Of a DNA stretch of 64,000 nucleotides, positions 10,834-22,046 are shown piece by piece. A program made the position numbers and the translations under genes. The stretch covers positions 30,851 through 94,850 of the forward strand of contig JAAPAO010000068.1 of the NCBI GenBank assembly GCA_013115145.1, written 5' to 3'. The notes under the pieces were generated by a model that searched no databases, was not told the DNA's origin, and saw only the letters and a program-made list of their open reading frames with translations. Position 1 is the stretch's first letter; each line of letters begins with the position of its first letter. The stretch is from Perkinsus chesapeaki (lineage: Eukaryota; Perkinsozoa; Perkinsida; Perkinsidae).

Positions 10834-13800
10834 GCACTGATGACGAGCTACTCAAGCGTTTAAAGGAGGAGTGGGAGGATCATAAGATGACTATGGGCAT
10901 GATCAGGGATATCCTCATGTACTGTCATGCGTTATTGAGCCTTCATCTATTTCATAGTCACTACCATTATCAATCACTACTATTATTAGGTACATGGACC
11001 GTAACTATGTAAAGCAGCACCCACAGCAGTGTGTACCAGTGTACGACATGGGGCTCCGGGTAGGACGCCGACAGACGTTTGCTCTGCCGTTCGTGTTAAA
11101 TTTCCGTTCCCTCAGTTGTTCCGAGATCTTGTCATTGGTCATCCTAGAGTTCGACAGAGAGCTATCGAACTGGTGGGTTTCCGTTGGCCACACGGTCTTC
11201 TTAGGCGTTGCTTAGATACTCGGGGAACTCCGTCGAGAACTGTACGGTGATACGGTCAGTGATCCGCAGCTTATACGGAGCATACTGTTAATGCTGGTGG
11301 AGCTATCGACAATACAGACTTTACCGGAGCAAAGGGTGACCCCTGATTTGGGTAGAGGGAGATGTCCGGCGCCGGGATCGAACCTGGGTGCCTTTAGGTT
11401 ATACAGGAGCCTTGTCTTCGCCAGTCTTGGTACAGAATGGAAATGGCAGCAACAGAGGGAGCGTCGCCAGCTCGGGAGAGGCTGGCAGTGTTGTGGACGG
11501 CAACAACGTTTACTACTCATGGTTCGAAATTAGTTATCTTAGGTTGATTCGTGATCTCTACACCGCCGAGGTAGGAAAATCGGAGCGGAGCGAAGCAGAA
11601 TTGGAACGATGCATTCAGGCCAACGAGTATGTGGAGAACCATACAGTGGGGGAGTATCTTGAGAGAGCCGATAGTCGAATGAAGGAGGAAAAGAGGAGGG
11701 TGGATGTTTATATGGACAGAGGGCAGACAATGGCAAAAGTAGGAGGCCCCGGGGATCGAACCAGGGTCGCTTGAAGGACAGTCTGGAATTGGAATTTACT
11801 TTGTGAAGGGTTATATCATTTCCCTTCAGCTCTTTCGGATATCTCGCTCACTTATACCCTATGTCTCCGGTTCCGCCTTCCCAGCGTGATTCGATGCGAA
11901 AGATTAGTCCCTGCGAGACATTAGGCTATACCCAGGCGCAGAAGCAATAGGTGCTGTATTCAGGTTCAAGAGGTTCTGGACTCGGTATGGATTGGGTACC
12001 ATTATAAGTCGTTGATACAGAATGAACAGACCGGATGCAAAGCTATGTTCACCGAGGGAAGGTGGGCCCCACACTGTGCCTCACTGCTGGAAGATTCCCA
12101 TTCAGGGTATCCGATCTGCGTCTCATGTACACCCTGTTCTCTCGAACGTCCGAGGCCTTGACGGATATAGCAGCGGTTATGCAACAGTGTATCACTACGG
12201 CAAGTGAGTGTAGGCGAACACGCTGTCCTTTTTTATGGCTCGTGTTGCAGTCGTCGATCTCATCTCTGATGAGGCTGTGGCAAATGCGCCGGTCACATTC
12301 GTGGAGAAATTATTAGCGCTTCGGGAGAGGTAGGTTTTGGCGCGGTTATCTTAAAGATTGGCCGTGCCAGGTTCGAACGTATAGTTTCGCAGGCCTTTGG
12401 AAGCTCATTGGACTTCTCCAATCAAATGAAGGTCGCATTCGAGAAGTCGCTCAACAACGATCCTAAGTGCGCCCACTACCTCAGCATGTATCTCGACGAG
12501 CTGCTCAGAAAGAGGTGACGCCTGCCAAGAGAGAAACGACACAGCTTAGCTGTTTCAGGTTCAAAGACATGTCCGATCTAGACTTCCAGTCCTGCATCGA
12601 CCAGGTCATCAGCGTCTTTCGGTATGACGTTGCTTCGCTCCGCTGTCTTTTTGTTAAATGTTTACCGGTTTGTTAGGTATCTTATTGACAAAGATGTCTT
12701 TGAGTCATACTACAGGTCTAGCTTATGTCGGCGGTTACTGAATTCCAAGTAAAAGGGCCATCTCTGGTCCATGTGCCATATTCTGCGAACACTTCGCCGC
12801 GGTTCGCAGCTCTTCGGTTTCCCAGTCTATGTTTTTGCTGATATATAACCGTCTCATCGATACATAGGTTCCCCCGTACCAGCGCTGTTCCTTCTGCTAT
12901 AGCTCATTCTTTTCGGTCAGACCCTCAACCGCCAACATTGAAGAAGCGGAGAAGCTCGTCGTGAGTAAATTGAGAGCGGAGGTGAGCTCACCCTACTGGC
13001 CACTGTCATGATTCCCTCTCTTCAGTGTGGTCAGCAGTACACGTCGAAGCTCGAGGGTATGCTGAGGGATGTAAGCTTAAGCCAGGTGAGCCGTATTTGC
13101 TGTTTCACAGTTCACTTACCATCAATTAGGATATCAGTCGGAGCTACAGTCAATCCTCAAGAGCGAGCTCACAGGACTGTGAGATCGATGTTAAGGTAAG
13201 ATTTATCCTGTCCGCAGGTTGCCGCTTATATTACTTATATCAGGTTTGCACCTCTGGTTTCTGGCCGACACGCTCTCCTCCAAAATGCGACATCCCAATC
13301 GAGATGAAAGTCATGATTGATCGGTGAGCTCGCACTGGCCATTTGCTCGTTCATCTTTCCGACGCCTCTCTACAGGTTCGAGACCTTCTACTTGTCGAAA
13401 CATAGCGGTCGCAAACTAACCTGGATGTTCAACTACGGGACTGGTAAGTGTACATCACGGGTCGTATTATTGACCCTTCCCTCCAGCCGATGTCCGCAGC
13501 AGAGCAGGTCGCACCCCACATGTCCTCACCGTTAGCACTTATCAAGCAATGATTCTGCTGCTCTTCAACTCTTCCGAGGCCCTCAGGTAAAGGTATACAG
13601 AATTTAACCGTAAATAGGATGCTTGATATCAGTTTCGAGCGTATACGGTCCTCACTCAACTGTGGGAGAGGCGATGACCATGGCAATGATGAGAAGTCTG
13701 AGCAGGAGGATGATGTCGAGATTAAGCGCCATCTGATGAGCCTGTACGTGAACCCTCGAGTGAGGTGAGATGTGGCTTTGTCCATCGTGAATGAATTCAT

Positions 13801-14355
13801 TTTTATAGGGTCCTCTTACGGGAAAGTTGTCGCGACTCTAAGGAGCCTGCCAATGGTGACATCTTCCGCGTCAACTCGGAGTTCGAGCACCGTGTCCGCA
13901 ACGTTCGCGTGCCCCTTATAGCGTTACCCAGCATTTCTGTTAATAGAGGTGAGTTGTGACCCGAGCCCGGAATCTACTCACTCCAACCGGGCCTCTTTAG
14001 GATCCAGTGGGAGCGGCGGAAGCGAAGTCCCTCAAGCAGTAGAAGAGGATCGAAAGCATCTTGTAGAGGCAGTGTTGGTATGATAGTGTAGCTGTCAGTT
14101 GTGCGATTATTATTTTCCAGGTGCGCATCATGAAGAGCCGGAAACAGCTGGATCACAATTCACTTGTCGTGGAAGCAACTAAACTGTTGGCTCCACGGTA
14201 TGATCCTGGCTCCATGTGGCGCATGTGTTTTAGATGGTGTCTTCAGGTTCCAGCCGTCACCGCAGCTCATTAAACAGCGCATTGAGCATTTGATAGAACG
14301 AGAGTTCCTCGAGCGCTGTCCGCATGACCATAAGACGTACAACTACTTAGCCTGA
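10834..14355 (+). CDS. Cullin, CUL3-like, multi-exon (5' exon not found)
   Basis: Scaffold of a cullin-RING ubiquitin ligase. Segments in order: [20 protein letters not shown] joined across an intron (10919-10989) to [97 protein letters not shown]; then the C-terminal globular part. The last exons give [16 protein letters not shown], the neddylation motif with its acceptor Lys, and the winged-helix end [20 protein letters not shown] to NYLA and TGA at 14353-14355. The terminal sequence is closer to CUL3 than to CUL1 or CUL4 (family knowledge, not an alignment). Firm exons include 10834-10918, 10990-11059, 11116-11172 and one from 11216; the intron before about 11415 and that starting near 11740 each contain a T-arm-like motif. 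Middle exons (11.8-13.9 kb) were only partly traced. Confidence 0.88.
11374..11384 (-). repeat. T-arm-like motif in a cullin intron
   Basis: GGGATCGAACC, the reverse complement of a tRNA GGTTCGATCCC box, in the sequence GCCGGGATCGAACCTGGGT, within the intron preceding the cullin exon at about 11415. Confidence 0.6.
11751..11762 (-). repeat. T-arm-like motif in a second cullin intron
   Basis: GGGGATCGAACC within GCCCCGGGGATCGAACCAGG, directly after a probable donor (AAAGTAGGAG). Confidence 0.6.
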
Positions 14356-17300
14356 TGCTTCCCCCTTTATTTAATATGCACAGCGAAGCCAGATGTAAAT
14401 AGTGGGGATGTCAAACCGCAATATTTTATCACTGCAATTACCAAGCTTTGTGTTGTCAGTTTTCCGCATCACCATAATACGCGTGAAGTGTTTCTCTCCC
14501 GTTGACTCCCGTATTAACCCAACAACAGTGGCGAATAAGAAATTCTATCGATTTGGTCCTGGTGGCAACTGCACATGTTCACCAGTTGTCGCTTGTCCGA
14601 ATAACCTATCGATAGTATGCCTACTGGAGGCAGTCAACGCTCACTCTTTTAAAGCCTCTATACTGTTGGCGAGTTGCTCCTCGACTTGGTGGCCGAAAGC
14701 ATCAAGAGAGGAACGCATATCAGCGACAGCGGGTGCAGGCAGTACGCCAAGAAGTGAACCTCATACTTCAATCTCCGCACTGTGTGGAGTAAGTCTCTTA
14801 CCTGGATTGCTCCGTCGAACCCCCAGTAGCCGTCGACGCCTGAGGGCATGAGATCTGAAAGATGCCATTAAATGGGGCTACATGTCCTCGACGTTTTCAA
14901 TATCAACCTCGGCCTTCCACAGCAGTTGGTCCAACTCACGTTGACGACGAGTCATATTTTCGGTCGTCTGCACGCCGCCTGCGAATACATCTGAAGAGCA
15001 GACCAACAATCACAAGCTTCCGATGGAAAACTGTGGCTCACGTTCCAGATACATGAGGTCCGAGCTGACCCTATCGAGGATCTTCAGAACCTGGAAAGCC
15101 AGTCACTCAAGAGTGTGGAGTGATGAAATACATCCTCGGCGAGTTCCACGGCACGACAGGCTTCCATCTCATCGTCCTCAACCTCTGTTATTTCGGAGAG
15201 CAAAGATGCATATCTAGAGTGTGAAGGGGAATGGGCGATACAGTAGCGATGGTACGCTGGGCCAGTGCCTGCAGCTAATGACCAGTCAACGCCAGTAATG
15301 GGATCCACGCCATCCAACTTGCGCACAACCTCAGTTCCTGCAGAAAGTTCCAATTGCCACCATGGCGATAGCGGGGCATACCTCTGGTTTCGAGGACCTG
15401 GTCCAGCTCTAATTTAGTGTACTTAAGCCGCTCACGTAGGCGGTCCAATTTCTTTCGAAGGTGCGGGGGAGAAGTGCCTGTAAGGGGCCGACTGAGATAC
15501 GAATTTTCCGCGACAAACGCATCGTCCAGTAGAGAGGCGTAAAAATGTAAAAATATTGTGATACATATCATGTGTGTTCAATATTATACTGTAGTTAAAA
15601 CTTGAACGCTTTAACGAAGTCCTCTCGACCGGGGGCTCTTACTTGGGGAAACCTTCACACAGTCGTCAAGGCCTACAGTCCCTCGTTCTTTAACTTCCGC
15701 AAGCTCAAGCAACTGATTTGCACAATGGAGGAGGGATAGCCCAGAAACATCATACCTTCACACGCACGTTCTTTTCCTTCACCGCCTTCTGGAATCTCCT
15801 CGAGTGTGCGAGCAATTGCTCCTTCGATATTGTACCTGCTTCTATGCTTCTATGAGCTTGTAGCCTTCGCTGGAATCTTTACGGTTGCGCTGGGCGCAGA
15901 GGAGAGCTTTCAGGCCGGTGAGCCACGCATCGTATCTGCCACCATCATCAGGATGAGCCCTTGCGGATGGTCCTACTCGAATTCGTCCTTGCACGTGATG
16001 TCTAGGGCACTAGTCTCCCCTTCGGGCACTTTATATATAAGAGAGAACGACAGGTGCTCCAGCATCGGCAGCCGGTACCTCAAGAAGCGGGGAGCCTCTA
16101 AAACCGCTGGAGACTTTACTTGGCGAAAGTGGAGGTCTGCTGACCGAGTCTAAGCTCGCATACGTCCGACAGGTTTATCATGCACTCCTTCCGGTCAAGC
16201 CCAGCTGAATACCTGAGCCGATGCTCTCGATATTTAGGCATTGACAGTCGAACCATAATATCCTCTTGTGGTCGTTGGAGAGCTGAAACTGGCGTAGATG
16301 CGGGTGTCCGGAATTCCCGTGCTTCAAGAGATTGGTACCGAGCCGCATTCTGAAACGATCCCACTGTTACCAGTGGGAATATGTCCACGGTTGTGACCCG
16401 ACATCGTAAGAGGTCGGTGATGTTACTAATATACAGACGGCAACAGAATTTTCGCATTGCGATATCAGGAGGAGTTGGTTCCGTTGAGTGTATGGGAATC
16501 CACGCTAGGAACTGCATCAGTTAAGCGAACGCAGAGCGTAGGGGCGCGGCGAGGGTACCGATGCAGCGCTTTAGTGGCCTCAATGTGCTTCAGAGGGTCG
16601 ATCGGAACCTTCAGCCTTCTCCACTTCTCTTCGCCTAGTGAACCAGTAGAGCCATGGTGAGCGCAGCCACGCTCTCACACTTGTTCGCTCATCCCCGTTA
16701 CGGCCAGCTGTAAGCCGTTCTCCGACTAGAAGGTCGTAATGCGCTCCTCGACGCAGCAGGGGGAGATCCTCATAGGAGTCGAGGTCGATGATAGTCCCTT
16801 CAGCGAGACCTCAAAAGGGCGGCACCGAGTATCGCACCTTTTCTGCGCGAGCGCAGCTTGAACACTTTATCAGTATCATCGGTTATACTGCCAACCGCTG
16901 CCAATATGCATTCACGAACATCCTCGGGAGAAGACACATCCGAGAACCATCCAACAGCATGCCGGCCATGGCTGAGCAAAGCCCACTCGTCCACCCGATG
17001 CGTGGCCGACTATTGATACTCCGAGTGGACGTAGATCCGCATTCTCGTAGCCTCTTGATCCTCCAAGTCGAACTCAGTGAGCACCGGTGCGCATGCCTAA
17101 ACCTTAAAGCTCAGAGTTTCCGTCTTGTGCTGCCATTCTACCCTTATTTCCTGCAAGTCCTCAGACATCACCGATTCTGACCCTGGGGAGCCTGAGCTCG
17201 GCGTTGAGGCCGTTTGGACGGTCGATAAAGGGCCAGCATCTTCGATCTGGTCTAGCGTAGACGCCAAAGGGGATTTTATAATTTTACCGCTTTTTCAATC

Positions 17301-17640
17301 AGTTCTTCCAGGCCGGGAAGCTCTCTTGTGAGCTCTGGAATGGTCGGACTCCGCGTGGCGGTGTTTTCTGGTATATTGGTGCCTTCGGAGTTCCCAAAGT
17401 GCGTCTCGTCCGTCCTTTCTAGGTGGACCTTTTCTCCGTTTAAAGTCGGATCTGCTTCATCCAAATTAACAGCTCACCCCTCACATTAGCTGTCGGACCA
17501 TCTGGTGCACTAAATCCCACTGGTTGACTCGCAGTAGCTCTTTGAAAGTCCTGCCAGGCGTCATCTTGCCCCTCCGCGGTTTCAACGCCCATTAGCGGCC
17601 GATGCTGATTTCCCACGCGTGAATTTACTAACACAAAGCA
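14356..17640 (-). CDS. Putative multi-exon gene(s), product unknown
   Basis: The minus strand has a chain of open segments that look like exons. One, at 15275-15571, contains HLRKKLDRLRERLKYTKLEL, a charged heptad-like coiled coil. Others are at 15084-15353 (EITEVEDDEMEACRAVELAE), 16116-16517, 16800-16994 and 17276-17634 (acidic, with IPELTRELPGLEELIEKAVK). No conserved domain was recognised, and the joins could not be established. Plus-strand open frames overlapping this region (for example 14402-14851 and 15806-16153) show no family features. It could be one coiled-coil protein of about 700 residues, or two genes. Confidence 0.3.
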
Positions 17641-17835
17641 TTAAAGCATGGATGCATGTTCGTAACCAGTGCGATCTCATAACAACCAAAATCAACAAAG
17701 GCTATCAACGAACAAGCTTCAGTTGATGGCAGACCAGCGGCGAAGTGACCAAATCAGATCCTCCTCGGCATCGCTGCGCCAAGTTTATTAAAATCCCGCA
17801 TAACGTGTACGGCGAGATAAGCTATAATATCAAAT

Positions 17836-19365
17836 TCACTGATTTAGTGCTGAGACTGCCGGAGCTGAGCTCGAGGCTTCCGCGCTGCATGGGACAAGGC
17901 TGCCCGTAGCATAGGCTACCATCAGCTCCTTGATGCTTGCAAAAACCTGAGATGGGAGATCATCCAGCGGCTCGGGCGTCACTGGTTGTACGAAGTTGGG
18001 GAGAAGAGGGCTCTTTTTGAGCTGCTGCTCGTCGGTGCAACCGCTCATCACCAGCGCACAATCGATGCCGTTCTCGATTGCCGTTCGGATGTCCGTGCCT
18101 GATAAGAACACGTAATGTCAGTTTATGACCGCTTGTTCTACCGAGCGAGTCCCCGACAAAGAGGACCGGTCCGAGCGCCGGTGATCGGCCGCGCATACGC
18201 TGTGAGAGAAGCCGTTGTCGGGCCATACGCAGCATGTGTGGATTAGGCTTACCAAGGTTATAGGAGTCAGCGTTTGTGACCTAAGGCAGCTGATGAGAAA
18301 AGTACAATGACAACAGGGCTGAAGAAGCAGTCTGTATTAGTGAGCTGCGCTCTACTGGCTATCCCTAGAAGCTATCATTCAATGCTGGGAGATTGGAGTA
18401 TTGGTACTTAAGGTATTCAAGTCCCGGCAGTCTTTGAGAATCTCAATAACTAAGCTATCTCCAGTTGAGTTTGCTCAACAAGCTAATATATATAGCTCAG
18501 CCTAAACTATAATATGGGCGGGAGTACAGGAATATTTCAACACTGGACGACAGTGACGTGCTACTTTTGATATCATCTCAACAGCAGGCATTGGCATGCC
18601 GAACTTGTAGCTGCCATCGGGAGTAACCTGGGAAGGATAGGTGAAGAAACTGCGTGTAAGCGAGGGCCTACCTCATAGTAGTCTGGGCAGGTGTAGAGAA
18701 GTCTGGCGCCCTCCTGGACACAAGAGCACGCCCGCTCGACATATCGAGTGTTCTCGCTATGAACCTACCAGCAGCGCCTTATCGGGGACGCAGGTTCGAT
18801 CCCCAGGTTGGGCGTTTACTTACCGAACCAATGAGGACATAATCTACTTCCTTAGGGGAGCGGCTTCGGCTCGTATCGCCGGTGATGACAGAATCCTCAG
18901 ACAGACCGTGCTTAACAAATGCTTGCCGAACAGTGGATACCAGCCCGAACTGTCGAGACAATTCCACGCATCGGAGGTCACTGTGCCCTACTTCGCCGAT
19001 TATGAACACGACTCCGGTCCATCCATTGCTTATAAGCCGGGCAAAAAAGTCGGCAGCACCTGAAGCCTCTCTGAGCTGGTCATGGAGAGCGCCGCCCCAC
19101 TGTTGGCAGCAGTATAAATTTGGCTCTCTCGTATGTTCACGCCTAGTATCCCTAAGAGCTTGAGGCTGAGCTCCTCGGTGGTGTAGCGACACTCGTTCGT
19201 TAGAAGCATGTACGGGATCTGCAATGCGATACGATGACTGCTCATCTTTCTTTCGTCACTTGTCCGGCGTTGAGCCGCGTGATAAACTCTCCCGCGCCCG
19301 GAATCGCATGCTCGCACTGGTGGAGGACACCATCCATGTCAAATAGAAAACCGTGGTATCGACTA
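17836..19365 (-). CDS. HAD-superfamily hydrolase, subfamily IIA (phosphatase-like), 5' exon missing
   Basis: The first visible exon (about 19365-19260) reads RYHGFLFDMDGVLHQCEHA, the DxDGVL nucleophile motif I, then IPGAGEFITRLNAG. After a 42-bp intron exon 2 (from 19218) reads IPYMLLTNECRYTTEELS, motif II (TN), and LGILGVNIRESQIYTA. A further segment has NGWTGVVFIIGEVGHSDLR. The C-terminal exons give GKPNPHMLRMARQR (motif III Lys) and VLFVGDSLG joined across a 45-bp intron to TDIRTAIENGIDCALVMSG (motif IV). The stop is at 17836-17838. This matches the 4-nitrophenylphosphatase/NagD-like class, which dephosphorylates small phosphorylated metabolites; the substrate is not known. An in-frame stop upstream of 19365 shows that an initiating exon lies further right. 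Confidence 0.8.
18793..18804 (+). repeat. T-arm-like motif in the HAD gene region
   Basis: GGTTCGATCCCC within GACGCAGGTTCGATCCCCAG. It lies between traced exons of the HAD gene on the opposite strand. Confidence 0.5.
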
Positions 19366-20726
19366 AGACGGCTCCACTTTTAAACGCAGCCACGCCGATC
19401 AACTTACTCGTGATGAAAGACCGTGCTGAGGGATGTGCTAGGGAACGATGCTCCAGCTATAATCCTGAAAACTTCGCTCCGCTAACATGGCAGGCAATAA
19501 TTCAACGGCCTTACCTGTTGGTTTCGACTTCCATATCATCTGTATGGTCCCTCAGTACGCCCAAAAGGCCCTTGCAGGACTCATTGACAGGTCCCGCCTA
19601 AAGGAAATGAGTCACGCGCCACGAAATTCGTTTACTGTTACATTATCTTCGCCGTCAAAATCTTCCTCTGAAGGCGCGTGGCTCTTCCATTTGTTTCGCA
19701 TTCGCCAAGTGATGTTTTCGACTCGCAGTGTGTCAATCTACCACAAAGATAGCAGCTTATCCACAATAGTAGTATCAAATACAGAGCTACGGTCCAACAT
19801 ATACCCACTGGTGAAATGGTGACATGAGCGCATTGTTGTTCGATCAATATGGTACTGTAAGAGTACATTTAGCCGTCTGAAACGTGCCTCAAAAACTCTT
19901 GAAAGTTGTTGGATGCGCGCGCGTCTCGTACGATACTTAACATTAGGAGCTGCAAGTCTATCCGAGTCTTCGTGGAAAGGTTAATGTTTCCTTCGCGAGT
20001 GTTTAGCTCCTCCAAAGTATATTTCATATAATCGGTAATAAAGTTCGTAAATGGCATTCGCCTCTTCAATATGTTACGAACACTTTTTACAGTCATTTAT
20101 TCAACTTTGTCTGTTGAGGTGTGTCATCGACTCTAAAAGGCGATTGGGCCGCTACATCAGCGTTGATGCCGGGACGCATCTCCCTTCTGTTGAGCATCGA
20201 ACAAGTCCGCCAGAGGTCATCCATGACAGACAACTCTTGCCTTCGAACCTTCATCATCGTCACAAGCGACTATAAAAAGCAAGAATATTCAATGAACCGT
20301 TATAGCGGAGAGCAATAGTGCACCACCCCTCACCTTGCTCTTCAGAGCTATCTCCATGCCTAGAGGAAGTCTCGGTTCGCCATTGTCCGTCGAATCCGAT
20401 GAGGACGTCGTGCTGGCTGCGGAGGATAACCCTTGGACGCGCCTTTTTGAAACAGTGGATTCACACATGAAAGAAAAACTGGTTCAATCTCGTATGAGGA
20501 AACCGCTGTAAGGCATTTATGTCGCTAAGGGCGTATTCGATTCACAACGAGCTTTATCGACTAACAGTCAACCTTCGAACAGGAACCCTTAGTATTCGAG
20601 CCCAATGCGTGCGATAGTAGGTATGGGTCCTTAAGGACCGCAGAACGAAAGATATAATATCACTCACTGAAATGTCTAACAGTAGGCAGATGATAAAGCG
20701 ATAATGAGACATCAAGAGAGCTACCG
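19366..20726. other. Poorly resolved spacer with two small open segments
   Basis: A minus-strand open frame at 19869-20096 (75 codons) has no recognised motif. A plus-strand open segment at 20356-20511 starts MPRGSLGSPLSVESDEDVVL and encodes an acidic then basic 51-residue peptide; its end (GTAAGG) could equally be a splice donor, making it a first exon. The missing 5' exon of the HAD gene should also lie here. No RNA gene or repeat was noticed. Confidence 0.3.
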
Positions 20727-21809
20727 TTACTCGAGGCTCTTCGATAGGTAGTAAGTTGTTATCAGGCAGGGCCTACCGTTCCTTCTTCTGGAACAGCCTA
20801 GATCTTCAAGCTCGTCATCGGAGACGTCGTCGTAGTCGTAGGAATTGCCAAAATAGGGGTCATCCTCTATGCAGTAGACAACGTCCTTATGGCCACAGGC
20901 AAACTGCCTCCCTCTCCCTCCACTAATGTGCGAATCGCTCCTACGCAAATACCAAGTGTTCCCTACAGACCGCAGCATGTCATCGCACAGTGTCAACCCT
21001 CTGGGTCCACGGTTTTGGTACTTGGTTACCGCGACGCGGGTGGATTCATCCAGAAAATGAACTTCCGACACAGAGTTGAGCTCAGTCGACGCGAAGGAGG
21101 TCTCGACTGCACGAAAACTCAGAGGCTCGTGGCGACTCCTCAATTTATAGGTATACAGGCTGAGCTCGTCCTTACAGTGCGACACCACCTGGGCAGACAG
21201 AGGATCTTCGTCGTTCACCATTAGGCAGCTCAATCTGCCCGCGGGTTCAGCGGGTTGTATCAGTTTGGCTTGCCCCCATTCGGAGTTGACGAGACGATCA
21301 ATACAGAAGAGATGGCCGGGATCGAAGAGCACAAAGACGAAGTTGTCAGTGCAGGCCAGACTTGTCTTGGTTTCCCTGACGTGGTCCCTGGAGCCTGGCA
21401 GACCGGACACCTCCAGTGTGACGCCAGTGGATTCGGTTCCAGTATTCAAGTCGTAGTATATCAGCTTGCGATTGACATCAGAGAGGGCGAAGAGGAGGCA
21501 CTTGGCTCTGTCATAGTAGTAGACGGCTTTACCTTTAAAACCAGGTTGTAATACCATCACCTCCTCACCTCTCTCAAGAGGCTTTCTAATATATACACCA
21601 GTAGGAGTAGGATAGACACCAAGAAGCTCTTCATTCATAACAAATATAAATGATGGTGATGGACTAACCAGAATCTCCTCTCGTGGACAGACTAGAGCAA
21701 GCTCCCTCTTTGCGAGGTGTGGGGCGAATTCGTTGGTCATATCAGGCAGAGGGCCATCCCCAGCAGCCTTCTCAAGCACCACCTCAAAAAGCCGCAAGTC
21801 TAGCACCAT
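20727..21809 (-). CDS. Array copy 1, 360 residues, N-terminus shortened by a stop at codon 3
   Basis: Function unknown. It begins MVLDLRLFEVVLEKAAGDGP and carries CPREEILVSPSPSFIFVMN, EELLGVYPTPTGVYIRKP and VLQPGFKGKAVYYYD. The middle alternates short hydrophobic stretches with turns (FVLFDPGHLFCIDR, SLYTYKLRS), which suggests repeated beta strands such as a small beta-propeller; this is a guess from pattern. No signal peptide or membrane span. Upstream of the Met at 21809, codons corresponding to the usual family start read ATG AAG TAG CCT GCC CAT, so the ancestral start (near 21830) is followed by a stop at codon 3. Translation could restart at 21809, losing about seven residues. Confidence 0.8.
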   Translation of the reverse strand: MVLDLRLFEVVLEKAAGDGPLPDMTNEFAPHLAKRELALVCPREEILVSPSPSFIFVMNEELLGVYPTPTGVYIRKPLERGEEVMVLQPGFKGKAVYYYDRAKCLLFALSDVNRKLIYYDLNTGTESTGVTLEVSGLPGSRDHVRETKTSLACTDNFVFVLFDPGHLFCIDRLVNSEWGQAKLIQPAEPAGRLSCLMVNDEDPLSAQVVSHCKDELSLYTYKLRSRHEPLSFRAVETSFASTELNSVSEVHFLDESTRVAVTKYQNRGPRGLTLCDDMLRSVGNTWYLRRSDSHISGGRGRQFACGHKDVVYCIEDDPYFGNSYDYDDVSDDELEDLGCSRRRNGRPCLITTYYLSKSLE

Positions 21810-22046
21810 AGCATGGGCAGGCTACTTCATGAGGTACGGTAAGAAAGACAATCCTATATGCAGCTTACAATGATTACATGCGCGGTGCTTCTAGAAACAC
21901 TCAGATCTTGTTATTATAACAGAAAACACAACACTGAGTAAAGCTAGTAAAAAAGTGCTTCAGCGTGCTGTCGGTAGTCAATGGTCCTTTATATATTAAA
22001 ACGTTCAGCTTGAGGGAGAATTGGGTTGGCAATCTTACAGTAGATA

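Noticed and set aside
12370-12379. GGTTCGAACG as another T-arm-like motif
   Set aside because: It lies exactly at the start of a cullin exon encoding FERIVSQAF, so coding explains it.
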